From Polynucleobacter sp. AM-25C3 (lineage in GTDB: Bacteria > Pseudomonadota > Gammaproteobacteria > Burkholderiales > Burkholderiaceae), in assembly GCF_018882335.1 (NCBI RefSeq), contig NZ_JACVOS010000003.1, positions 1 through 64,000 on the forward strand: a stretch of 64,000 nucleotides of DNA, given 5' to 3'. The notes below the pieces were generated by a model that made no database searches, was not told where the DNA came from, and saw nothing but the letters and a program-made list of their open reading frames with translations. This document shows positions 15,404 to 23,950 of the stretch, piece by piece; within the stretch, counting starts at the first letter, position 1, and each line of letters starts with the position of its first letter. A program made the position numbers and the translations under genes.

Positions 15404-15713
15404 ATATAAATCTCAATTTAACTTCAGATTGGCATGTTTTATCGAATGGATGAATCAACACTATTGATACTACCAAAGTATTAAATAGTAGTTACGGGTC
15501 AATATCAGCCACGTCATCCCGTCGGATAACCCGACAAACCAACGCATCCAACCGTCCAGTTTTGGAATGCCTTAATGTCGCTTAATTGGCCGATTTGAGA
15601 CATCCAAGTTAGCTTAACCGATTGGGCGCTTATCGACCCATAGCAGTCTTTGGTGGAGTATTCCTCCACCTTGTCATTAAACCTGTTTGAGTCAGAGGGA
15701 GCATGGCCCAATC
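15404..15713. other. Spacer between the Kelch and amidohydrolase genes
   Basis: The interval holds a perfect hairpin GGTGGAG-TATTC-CTCCACC at about 15652-15670, plausibly the 3'-end structure of the leftward amidohydrolase gene. It also contains an open frame that does not look like real protein. The Kelch promoter must lie near 15404-15480. Nothing else is recognised. Confidence 0.5.
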
Positions 15714-17432
15714 TCAATACCAAGCCTGTTTTTTTCCATCAATCCAAGTTTCCTTAACTTGAATATTTCGGATTTGATCAACAGGAGTCTTTTTAGGGTT
15801 TGCCGACAAGACAACCAAGTCAGCTTGCTTGCCCACCTCAAGACTACCAACCTTGTCATCAGAGAACATTGCATAAGCAGCGTTGATAGTTACAGCACGA
15901 ATTGCGTCATCAACGGTGACACGTTCATCAGACCCCAATACTTTGCGAGGCGCTTTTTGCCATAGGCGACCAGCACCCTCAGAAATGTAATTGAGGGGCC
16001 CCACATTGGAGACTGGCGAATCGCTATGGTATGCAAATCGTCCACCCTCTTTTTTGAATGAGCCCGACGGATCGATGCGATTAGCACGTTCTGGACCTAC
16101 GATCTTGTCATGAAATGCCTCGCCCCAATAATCCACGTGGCCAATAGTAAAACCCGGGATTACGCCTAACTTCACTGCACGCTTCACTTGTTCTGGGGTG
16201 TTGATAGTGAAATGCTCAATACGCAATCGGCGCGCTTTAGGATCAGGTGAATTAGCCAACAACTTAGCATATGTGTTCAGAGTTTGCTCAATAGTCCGAT
16301 CACCATTTGCATGGGTGGCAATCTGCCAACCTTGATCAAAAATCGGCTTTGTCATCTTATAAATTTGGTCATCGGAGTAATCTAAATTACCCCGAAATTG
16401 AGTCCCTTTAGGATATATGTAGGGCTCATTTAAAGCTGCCGTGATACCTTGAGTGGAGCCATCAGAAACAAACTTCACGCCCACATAACGCAATTTATCA
16501 TCACCATCATTTGGCTTTAGGCCATTTGTACCATTAGCTAACAGCGGGCCATATAGGTATGCCCTAACACGCAATGGAAAATCATCGCTATGAACGAGGC
16601 TGTTAAATAGCTTTACTTCATTATCTAGACCCAACATCAAACCCAAAGTGATTTCTGCTGAGGTGGTTACGCCCCTTGAGGCAATCATCTTTGCTGTTTT
16701 TCGCATAGCTGCCGCTAATTCAGCTTCAGATGGAGTAGGCGCATGCTTCAAGATAGAGAGAATTGCTGATGCCTCCACCACCACGCCGGTCAAGCGACCT
16801 TGAGCATCCTTCATATAAATACCGCCGTCCCCAGGATTAGGGGTTTTATCGGTAATGCCGGCAACCTCAAAAGCTTTATGGTTCACATACAAAATGTGGC
16901 CGGATTGATTCATTACGACGATTGGCACCTCTGTTGAGACTTTGTCCAAAACATCCGCAGTTAACTCGGCCATAAATGGTTCCGTACGGGATGGATCAAC
17001 ACCAAAAGCCCCTAACCATTGACCCTTTGGTAGGGTCTTCAGCCTTACCTTGAGTTTTTGACTGAGAGTATCAATGGTGTCGTATTTGGGCGTGAAATTC
17101 GATAGATTGAGCCAGAGAACCTCTGTCATCGCTGTCATCACAATATGAATGTGGGGTTCTACGAAGCCTGGCATAAGTGTTTGACCTTTAAGATCAATCA
17201 CTTTTGTTGTGCTGGCTTTCCAGTCTTTCGTTACCGCATCCTTGAAACCAACGGCAACAATCTTGCCGCCCTGCACTGCAAGCGCCTGAGCCTCATCATT
17301 CTTTGCATTTACAGTCAATATTGGGCCGCCATAAAAAATAGTGTCGGCAACTTGGCTTGGTGCTGCCTGCGTGTTGTGTAATGTACCAATAGTGACAAAT
17401 GAGATAAACGCAGTTTGAATAAAACGTTTCAT
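15714..17432 (-). CDS. Secreted YtcJ-like metal-dependent amidohydrolase
   Basis: The 572-residue protein begins with a signal peptide (about 1-23, cleavage after TQA). A composite beta domain (DTIFYGGPILTVNA) and a TIM-barrel amidohydrolase_3 domain follow. Metal ligands are visible as HIH in MPGFVEPHIHIVM, a His in ATHANGDRT, a His in RIEHFTINT, and Asp in YHSDSPVS. Family members hydrolyse amide or related bonds in small molecules. The substrate here is unknown, and the periplasmic location suggests scavenging of exogenous compounds. The gene lies inside the region bounded by ~190-bp direct repeats and may have been acquired with them. Confidence 0.88.
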   Translation of the reverse strand: MKRFIQTAFISFVTIGTLHNTQAAPSQVADTIFYGGPILTVNAKNDEAQALAVQGGKIVAVGFKDAVTKDWKASTTKVIDLKGQTLMPGFVEPHIHIVMTAMTEVLWLNLSNFTPKYDTIDTLSQKLKVRLKTLPKGQWLGAFGVDPSRTEPFMAELTADVLDKVSTEVPIVVMNQSGHILYVNHKAFEVAGITDKTPNPGDGGIYMKDAQGRLTGVVVEASAILSILKHAPTPSEAELAAAMRKTAKMIASRGVTTSAEITLGLMLGLDNEVKLFNSLVHSDDFPLRVRAYLYGPLLANGTNGLKPNDGDDKLRYVGVKFVSDGSTQGITAALNEPYIYPKGTQFRGNLDYSDDQIYKMTKPIFDQGWQIATHANGDRTIEQTLNTYAKLLANSPDPKARRLRIEHFTINTPEQVKRAVKLGVIPGFTIGHVDYWGEAFHDKIVGPERANRIDPSGSFKKEGGRFAYHSDSPVSNVGPLNYISEGAGRLWQKAPRKVLGSDERVTVDDAIRAVTINAAYAMFSDDKVGSLEVGKQADLVVLSANPKKTPVDQIRNIQVKETWIDGKKQAWY

Positions 17433-17671
17433 TTAAAACCTTTATTGAAAATTACTCTTAGGAGTAAATCTTAGCTGATATTAAACAAAAATCTCATGGA
17501 TTGTCCCCCTAAACAAAAAACCATCAGAAGTTGGTTTTGATGTGGCTTGGTATAAGGGGTGTCAGAGAGAGTTATAAATGACTCTTAATGGCCGTTCTCT
17601 GCCTCTCAGATACCCCAAAACTGCTTATTTTGAACGGCTACTACTGAGTGGATAAGAGGCGCTAGCTAGCA

Positions 17672-17688
17672 TGTCGTTTTAAACGACA
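17672..17688. repeat. Palindrome TGTCGTTTTAAACGACA
   Basis: An 8-bp perfect stem around a single base, followed by GC. A relative, GTCGTTTAAGACGAC, lies at 14170-14184 just inside the left direct repeat. The two therefore mark the inner edges of the Kelch-amidohydrolase module. Confidence 0.55.
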
Positions 17689-17757
17689 GCGCATGAACAG
17701 GGGGTAGTTTTTTATGACAGCGGCACCACTGTAGAGCAGCTTAAGAAATTATTTTTA

Positions 17758-17947
17758 CTGTTGAAATTCTGCCTCAACTACACCCCTACTAGCCCATAAC
17801 TACTGGATCTGACGCGCTCTAGAGCACCCACTCAATTTGCGTTTGTAGTGTTGCCACTTTTTGGATGGGGTGGCGTTAGCTGTGTTTATTGGATAGTGAT
17901 GGGGAATATTTGAGGGGTGAGGCAGGGATGTATTAATCCTCTGCTCT
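17758..17947. repeat. Right copy of the ~190-bp direct repeat
   Basis: It is a copy of 13948-14137 with about 96% identity. Unlike the left copy it continues directly into tRNA-Phe 5' sequence through the shared AATCCTCTGCTCT. Confidence 0.9.
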
Positions 17948-17967
17948 ACCGACTGAGCTACCAGGCC
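17935..17967 (-). pseudogene. tRNA-Phe 5'-half remnant
   Basis: Positions 17935-17967 are identical to 13863-13895, the 5' part of tRNA-Phe up to the anticodon stem, and are followed upstream by about 25 bp of shared promoter sequence. The 3' half is absent and replaced by the direct repeat, so no functional tRNA can be made. It marks an older recombination event at this tRNA. Confidence 0.9.
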
Positions 17968-18084
17968 AAGAGTTGGATTTATAAATGAAACTGCATTCCA
18001 GCCTGAAAAATCAGTCAATCGCAGCCAACCCGTGAGTGAATGCTGTAAATCCTTGGCAAAAAGCTCTTGCTCCTGCTACCCATA

Positions 18085-20289
18085 CTAGCTGGCGGCGGGT
18101 ATAGCTTTGGATCGAGCAGCATGTAATTTTCTGTAGCTGTCAATCAGGCGATGGTGCCTATCGAGGCCCTCGAGCTTCATGCTGGTTTGGGTCAGACCGT
18201 AGAAGCGCACGCTGCCGTCAACTGAGCCGATGACAGCATTCATTCTCTCATCGCCAAACATTCGGCGGAAGTTGACTAGGTAGTCATCAAGCTCCAAATC
18301 GTCATCTAGCAAAATCTCCAGCACCGCATTTAAGGCCTGATAAAACAATTTGCGCTCAACTGTGTTGTCGTTGTATTGAAGAAACGCACCTACTAGCTCA
18401 TGCGCCTCATCAAATTGTTTTAAGGCGAGCTGTATTAGCAACTTCAACTCTAGAACGGTAAGCTGACCCCAAGGAGTATTCTCATCAAATTCAATGCCGA
18501 TCAAAGTAGCGATGTCGCCATATTCGTCTAGCTCGTTATTTTCTAAACGCTCAAGCAACGCGCTTAAGCCCGCATCATTTAAGTTAGATAGATTCAAAAT
18601 ATCGGGGCGGAACAATAATGCTTTATTGGTGTTATCCCAAACCAAATCTTCAATTGGGTAAACCTCAGAATATCCTGGCACTAAAATTCGGCAAGCAATT
18701 GCGCCCAGTTGGTCATATACCGCAACGTAAGCTTCTTTACCCATCGCTTTGAGAATGCCAAACAAAGTTGTGGCTTCCTCTGCATTTGAGGTTTCGCCTT
18801 TGCCAGAAAAATCCCACTCAACAAAATCGTAATCTGATTTTGCGCTGAAGAAGCGCCACGACACGATGCCACTGGAATCAATGAAGTGTTCAACAAAGTT
18901 GCTTGGCTCGGTCACCGCTTCACTTGAAAAAGTAGGCGGAGGTAAATCATTCAAGCCTTCCAGACTGCGGCCCTGCAGCAACTCAGTCAAACTCCGCTCC
19001 AGTGCCACCTCTAGACTTGGGTGCGCACCAAAGGATGCAAATACACCGCCTGTTCTTGGGTTCATTAAGGTAACGCACATGACCGGGTAGACGCCACCCA
19101 GCGACGCATCCTTTACTAGCACCGGAAAGCCCTGCTCTTCTAAGCCCCGAATGCCCGCCAGAATGCCAGGATATTTCGTGAGGACTTCTTGCGGCACATC
19201 CGGTAAGGCGATCTCACCTTCCAGAATTTCACGCTTGACCGCCCGCTCGAAAATCTCTGACAGACATTGCACCTGGGCTTCGGCCAGCGTGTTGCCTGCA
19301 CTCATGCCATTACTGACATAAAGATTTTCAATTAAGTTAGATGGGAAATAAACAGTCTCACCATCTGACTGACGAACATACGGCAAAGAACAAATCCCGC
19401 GCCCCACATTGCCAGAATTGGTATCAATCAAATGTGAACCACGCAACTCACCATCAGAGTTAAAAATCTCTAGGCAATACTCGTCCAGAATTTCTGCGGG
19501 GAGTGAATCTTTGGGTCCCGGCTTAAACCAGCGCTCATTCGGATAATGAACAAACGCAGCATTAGCAATGTCTTCACCCCAGAATGCGCCGGCATAGAAA
19601 TGGTTGTTGCTCAGTCGCTCGATGTACTCGCCCAGGGCCGATGCCAATGCGCTTTCTTTTGTCGAACCCTTTCCATTGGTAAAACACATCGGCGAGTGCG
19701 CATCACGGATATGCAAGGACCACACATTAGGAATGATGTTGCGCCACGATGCAATTTCAATCTTAATTCCGAGATTTGCCAACACGCCAGACATATTGGC
19801 AATGGTTTGCTCTAGTGGCAGATCCTTACCTGCAATATAAGTGCTAGCCTCAGAAACTGACTTCAAGGTCAGTAAAGTCTGCGCATCTGCGTCTAGGTTT
19901 TTTACCTCCTCAATGACAAACTCGGGTCCAGCTTGAACGACTTTTTTAACCGTACAGCGCTCGATGGAACGCAAAATACCCTGGCGATCGCTGGCGGAGA
20001 TTTCTTCTGGTAATTCAACCTGAATTTTGAAAATCTGTTGATAACGGTTTTCTGGATCGACAATATTATTTTGTGAAAGACGAATATGCTCAGTGGAAAT
20101 ATTGCGAGTGTCACAGTACAGCTTCACAAAATAAGCCGCACACAAGGCTGATGAGGCCAGAAAGTAATCAAAAGGGCCTGGGGCCGAACCATCCCCCTTA
20201 TATCGGATAGGCTGGTCAGCAATCACCGTGAAGTCGTCAAACTTAGCTTCTAGACGAAGCTTATCGAGAAAGTTAACCTTAATTTCCAT
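18085..20289 (-). CDS. OsmC-YcaO fusion protein
   Basis: The 734-residue protein begins with an OsmC-like domain (about 1-135) in which a Cys is visible (SSALCAAYF). A YcaO domain (about 165-560) follows, with SALGEYIERLSNN, the ATP-binding-type region AEAQVQCLSEIFERAVKRE and LERSLTELLQGR. The C-terminal third (about 580-720) is helical, Leu/Glu/Asp-rich and probably repeat-like. YcaO domains activate amide backbones with ATP; the E. coli YcaO is linked to ribosomal protein S12 beta-methylthiolation. No RiPP precursor or partner cyclodehydratase is nearby, so a housekeeping role is more likely. The start is the ATG at 20289. Confidence 0.9.
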   Translation of the reverse strand: MEIKVNFLDKLRLEAKFDDFTVIADQPIRYKGDGSAPGPFDYFLASSALCAAYFVKLYCDTRNISTEHIRLSQNNIVDPENRYQQIFKIQVELPEEISASDRQGILRSIERCTVKKVVQAGPEFVIEEVKNLDADAQTLLTLKSVSEASTYIAGKDLPLEQTIANMSGVLANLGIKIEIASWRNIIPNVWSLHIRDAHSPMCFTNGKGSTKESALASALGEYIERLSNNHFYAGAFWGEDIANAAFVHYPNERWFKPGPKDSLPAEILDEYCLEIFNSDGELRGSHLIDTNSGNVGRGICSLPYVRQSDGETVYFPSNLIENLYVSNGMSAGNTLAEAQVQCLSEIFERAVKREILEGEIALPDVPQEVLTKYPGILAGIRGLEEQGFPVLVKDASLGGVYPVMCVTLMNPRTGGVFASFGAHPSLEVALERSLTELLQGRSLEGLNDLPPPTFSSEAVTEPSNFVEHFIDSSGIVSWRFFSAKSDYDFVEWDFSGKGETSNAEEATTLFGILKAMGKEAYVAVYDQLGAIACRILVPGYSEVYPIEDLVWDNTNKALLFRPDILNLSNLNDAGLSALLERLENNELDEYGDIATLIGIEFDENTPWGQLTVLELKLLIQLALKQFDEAHELVGAFLQYNDNTVERKLFYQALNAVLEILLDDDLELDDYLVNFRRMFGDERMNAVIGSVDGSVRFYGLTQTSMKLEGLDRHHRLIDSYRKLHAARSKAIPAAS

Positions 20290-20379
20290 GGGAATAAATC
20301 CGAAATGATGTAGGCGCTATTATCCGTCGCAATGACGATATCGTGTCCTATACCAATGCTTCAGCAAACGCTCAAAGCC

Positions 20380-21060
20380 TTATTGCTCAGCCTTATTGCG
20401 CGAAGTATCAATTCCCAATGCTTTTAGCTTGCGATAGAGATGGGTTCTTTCGAGCCCAGTGTATTCAGAAATCTTGGTCATACTGCCGCCCATAATGATC
20501 ATTTGATGCTCAAAGTAGGCCTTCTCAAATAAGTCTCTAGCCTCCCGGAGCGGCAAATCAAAATAGGTTTTTGCTATCCCGCTAATGTATGCATCATCTT
20601 GAGCCTGCGATGCCTGCTCGCTCACTGCTACTTTAGGGTTTGGACTGGATGAGGGGGCTAGAGATGCCTTTTCTTCGGCGGGCTCAACATATTTAGGAGA
20701 GCTCTCGAGGGCCTTAGCGACTGTTTTGAGTAACTTTTGGAGTGCGATCGGCTTTTCTAAAAAATTGAGGGCACCAATACGAGTTGCCTCAACCGCAGTA
20801 TCAATCGTGGCATGTCCTGACATCATGACTACTGGCATCGTGAGCTGACCGGTCTTAGACCACTCTTTTAACAAAGTAATGCCGTCAACATCCGGCATCC
20901 AGATATCGAGCAAGACAAGGTCTGGGCGCATTTGTTCACGAATAGTGCGCGCCTGCATAGCGCTCTCTGCCGCATAAACAGTGTGGCCCTCATCCGTCAG
21001 AATCTCATTGAGAAGCTCGCGGATTCCCATCTCATCGTCGACCACCAAAATACTTGCCAT
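20380..21060 (-). CDS. Response regulator, receiver plus Fis-type HTH (NtrX-like)
   Basis: The 226-residue protein has a receiver domain at 1-120 with acidic D8/D9, phospho-acceptor Asp52 (LLDIWMPD) and Lys near 102 (FLEKP). A linker rich in Ala/Ser/Pro and a C-terminal Fis-like helix-turn-helix (MTKISEYTGLERTHLYRKL) complete it. The AAA+ sigma-54 activator domain of full-length NtrX is missing, so it should bind DNA without activating sigma-54 directly. It starts 2 bp after the kinase gene and is the last gene of the def-fmt-htpX-rsmB operon. Confidence 0.9.
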   Translation of the reverse strand: MASILVVDDEMGIRELLNEILTDEGHTVYAAESAMQARTIREQMRPDLVLLDIWMPDVDGITLLKEWSKTGQLTMPVVMMSGHATIDTAVEATRIGALNFLEKPIALQKLLKTVAKALESSPKYVEPAEEKASLAPSSSPNPKVAVSEQASQAQDDAYISGIAKTYFDLPLREARDLFEKAYFEHQMIIMGGSMTKISEYTGLERTHLYRKLKALGIDTSRNKAEQ

Positions 21061-21062
21061 TC

Positions 21063-23372
21063 TTATGCTGCCTCTTTTGCCAGATTCATAAACAAAATTG
21101 ATACTTGCGCACCGATCACTTCATCGCCCCGCATTCGATTGCGGACTTCAATTTTGGCGCCGTGATCATCTACGATTTTCTTTACTACCGCCAAACCTAA
21201 TCCAGTGCCCTTGCTCTTCGTTGTTACATACGGCTCAAACGCTCTTGCCAATATCTTAGCTGGAAATCCTGAGCCGCTATCACTTATTGTTAACCGTACC
21301 GCATTTTGTACGACACCATTCAGCTCACCATAAGGCACTAACTCTGTTTTTACTTCAACTGGCTCAGCCTGATGCTTGCCCTCAAGGGTAGCATCTTGTG
21401 CGTTCTGCAAAAGATTATGAATAATCTGTCTCAGTTGCGTAGGGTCCCCCATGATATTTTGGCAGCGTGAATCTAGTTGGGTTTTTATGGGGCTTCCTTC
21501 ATATAAGCCGAGGATCTCTTGTGTCAAAGTATTGATAGAGACCGATTTCAGTTGCGGGCTCGGTGTTTTTGCGAAATCCCTAAAATCATTCACCATTTCT
21601 TTCATGGCTTGAACTTGGCCGATGATGGTTTCCGTGCTGCGATTCATCATCTCTTCTTGCTCAGGGCTCAATTTACCTGCAAGCTTATGCTGCAGTCTCT
21701 CTGCTGAAAGCTGTATAGGAGTTAGTGGGTTCTTAATCTCATGTGCTAGGCGCCTGGCTACCTCGCTCCAGGCAATGGATCGCTGCGCGCTCACCACATC
21801 AGTAATGTCATCAAATACCACCATGCGCAAATCTGAAGTCAGCTCAGTCCCGCGCACAAACAAAGTGACACCAGGTTCATTCTCAAATTCGTTTGTACTG
21901 TGGAGTTGAATCTGCTTTTGCCACACTGGTGTAGCCTTACTTATGTCTGAGTTTGGCTGACCGCCCTCCACCCCAACTGAAAGCTTCATCGTTGCAAAGC
22001 CCTCTTTAATGGTTTGCTCAAATTCAACAAGACTTGGATTGTCGCTTAAAGGATGGCCATCTATTTGGGTCAGGTCTTGCCGAAAGATGCGGTCAGCCCC
22101 AGCGTTGCTAGAAACCACATTGAAGTTTTTATCAAAAATACAAACGCCTGCAGTTAAGCTGCCTAATACCGTTTCTAAAAATGACTTGGATTCCTCTAGC
22201 GAGGTTCTTGTGTCTGCCAATTGCCGGGTCATCACATTAAATTGGCGGGTCAACATACCAAGCTCATCCCCGGTATCCAGCTCTGGCTTGGGAGATAAGT
22301 CACCTTGAGCGACCGCCTGCGTGCCTTTTAAGAGCATTAGCAATGGTCTAGCAAGCTGTCGCCCAAGTATCAACGCCAAAGTCACTGCAACGAATAGCGC
22401 GAAGAACAGCGTTAATGTAAGGGTGCCCACGAACATCTTACGTAAGCCGGTGCGGCCCAAGGACTTTTCTTGATAGTCACTATAAGCAGACTCAACCGCA
22501 ACAATATTCTTGGCCAATGGGCTCGGAATGAAGCGCACCAACTGCAAAAAATATTTATCGTCCGCCTCTTTGTTTGAATCTAATTTACTTTGAATGGGTT
22601 TTTTCCGCACAATCGGCACAATCGCCCTTACTCGATAGCCGCGCTGCCCCCCATCCATTTCGATTTGATCTATTGCGGTGATGCCCTTCTTCTTAAATGC
22701 CTCAGCAATGACATCGGCACTAGGAGCGGGCAAATATTTTTTTGGCCGTGACTCACTGGTCAAGATCAAGTTGCGCTGAATATTAAATAGGCTGACCTCT
22801 TGAATACCAAATTGATTGCGAGTTTTCATTACCAGGGCGCCAACTTGTTCAGAGGTCGCCCCAGAAGGGACCTGCACAATTTGCTCGGCAATGTAATTTC
22901 CCTCGGCCAAGATTTCTTCTTGTGCCATACGTAAGGTGACTCGCCCCAATTCAAGTCCGGCATCTAACGCAGACTCTACCTGGACATCAAACCAGGTTTC
23001 AATGCTACGTGATACGAACTGCAAAGAGACGCCATATAAAATTAATCCAGGGACGACACCAACCAAGGCAAAAATCATGGCTAGTTTGGCAACCAAGCGC
23101 GTACCAAATCGACCCTTATGCCAACGAACTGCGATCACAATCACCAAGGTCAGAATGACCAAGGTTAAACAAATGCCAATGATTACATTGGCTGCATAGA
23201 GCCAAATAAAATAGTTATCAAAAAACTCAGTGTTTGATGTTGCAATTGACAGTAGCACTAAGAGTAAGAGTGCAAAGGCGCCAATCACCGCCATCGCCGT
23301 AGGCAACGCGCGCCTTTTCCAGACATCTTTCTCAAATGCATTTGACCCAATGAAGTCTAAAGATATTTTCAT
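21063..23372 (-). CDS. NtrY-like sensor histidine kinase
   Basis: The 769-residue protein has an N-terminal cluster of membrane helices (about 26-48, 58-88, 95-120), an extracytoplasmic region, and another helix near 320-345. A HAMP domain, a PAS domain, HisKA with the phospho-acceptor His at about 543 (RRLAHEIKNPLTP) and a HATPase domain (HNLLQNAQDA, DSGSGFP, GTGLGLAVVKK) follow. It is expected to phosphorylate the response regulator encoded next to it. The start overlaps the stop of the DUF4390 gene by 4 bp. The NtrY family senses nitrogen, redox or envelope state; the signal here is unknown. Confidence 0.92.
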   Translation of the reverse strand: MKISLDFIGSNAFEKDVWKRRALPTAMAVIGAFALLLLVLLSIATSNTEFFDNYFIWLYAANVIIGICLTLVILTLVIVIAVRWHKGRFGTRLVAKLAMIFALVGVVPGLILYGVSLQFVSRSIETWFDVQVESALDAGLELGRVTLRMAQEEILAEGNYIAEQIVQVPSGATSEQVGALVMKTRNQFGIQEVSLFNIQRNLILTSESRPKKYLPAPSADVIAEAFKKKGITAIDQIEMDGGQRGYRVRAIVPIVRKKPIQSKLDSNKEADDKYFLQLVRFIPSPLAKNIVAVESAYSDYQEKSLGRTGLRKMFVGTLTLTLFFALFVAVTLALILGRQLARPLLMLLKGTQAVAQGDLSPKPELDTGDELGMLTRQFNVMTRQLADTRTSLEESKSFLETVLGSLTAGVCIFDKNFNVVSSNAGADRIFRQDLTQIDGHPLSDNPSLVEFEQTIKEGFATMKLSVGVEGGQPNSDISKATPVWQKQIQLHSTNEFENEPGVTLFVRGTELTSDLRMVVFDDITDVVSAQRSIAWSEVARRLAHEIKNPLTPIQLSAERLQHKLAGKLSPEQEEMMNRSTETIIGQVQAMKEMVNDFRDFAKTPSPQLKSVSINTLTQEILGLYEGSPIKTQLDSRCQNIMGDPTQLRQIIHNLLQNAQDATLEGKHQAEPVEVKTELVPYGELNGVVQNAVRLTISDSGSGFPAKILARAFEPYVTTKSKGTGLGLAVVKKIVDDHGAKIEVRNRMRGDEVIGAQVSILFMNLAKEAA

Positions 23373-23950
23373 CGTTTAATGACGTTTGGACCGTTTGGCG
23401 AAAATGGAAAGCGTAGCCAGTCGCTAGTGACATTCCAGTCACGATTATTTAATGCATTTACTTGAAACGGCTTTGGCAGCTTGCTTAAGTCCAAAGTCAT
23501 TCTTAATGCTGCAGTGTAAGACTTGCTTGAATCAATTTGGTTGTTATCAATCACTCTCCAGCCGCCAATACTACCTACGGCTTGAAGGGCTTCAAACATC
23601 GTCCTAGCAGAAAAGGTGAAGCCTTCGGAAGCAATGCGATATTGTTGTGTCATTGGCTGATAAGACAGGCGTGTTGACCGTTGAGCAAGCGCGGGTTTTT
23701 CATCAAACCAGTACCAACGTGAACGCGTTAAGTCAAACTCAGTTTGAAAATATAAGACAACGCCTTTTTGAACCGCATCCTCTAGGCCCGGAGTCAATTC
23801 AATCTGAAACGTGGCATTTAATAGCCAATCACTATCCACCCGCTCAAGATCAGCAGATTTAAGCTTGATACCTTCTGCGCTCGCTGCTGCTGAAAATAGA
23901 CTCAGCGCCATCAAAACACAAAGAATGAATTGTTTAATGCCTTGGCTCAT
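23369..23950 (-). CDS. DUF4390 exported protein
   Basis: The 193-residue protein has a signal peptide (about 1-25, ending ASAEG) and a mostly beta C-terminal part with LDLSKLPKPFQVNALNNRDW and SDWLRFPF near the end. These features fit the DUF4390 family that in betaproteobacteria lies between rsmB and a NtrY-like kinase. Four-base overlaps link it to both neighbours, so expression is translationally coupled. It may feed an envelope signal to the kinase, which is inference from position only. Confidence 0.85.
   Translation of the reverse strand: MSQGIKQFILCVLMALSLFSAAASAEGIKLKSADLERVDSDWLLNATFQIELTPGLEDAVQKGVVLYFQTEFDLTRSRWYWFDEKPALAQRSTRLSYQPMTQQYRIASEGFTFSARTMFEALQAVGSIGGWRVIDNNQIDSSKSYTAALRMTLDLSKLPKPFQVNALNNRDWNVTSDWLRFPFSPNGPNVIKR

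Larger units (their letters stand above)
17433..18084. other. Gene-free region with repeat and tRNA scar
   Basis: From left to right it contains the likely amidohydrolase promoter area, a perfect palindrome TGTCGTTT-T-AAACGACA at 17672-17688, the right ~190-bp repeat, and the 5' remnant of tRNA-Phe. Short frames here derive from the tRNA-like sequence and are not genes. Confidence 0.6.

Noticed and set aside
15514..15723. 69-codon leftward open frame between the Kelch gene and the amidohydrolase
   Set aside because: It overlaps the amidohydrolase 3' end, lacks a ribosome-binding site and contains no recognisable domain. It looks like open noncoding sequence.
17800..18018. 72-codon leftward frame across the tRNA-Phe remnant
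   Set aside because: The segment reading GLVAQSVEQRI arises from tRNA sequence and the remainder from the direct repeat, so it is not a gene.
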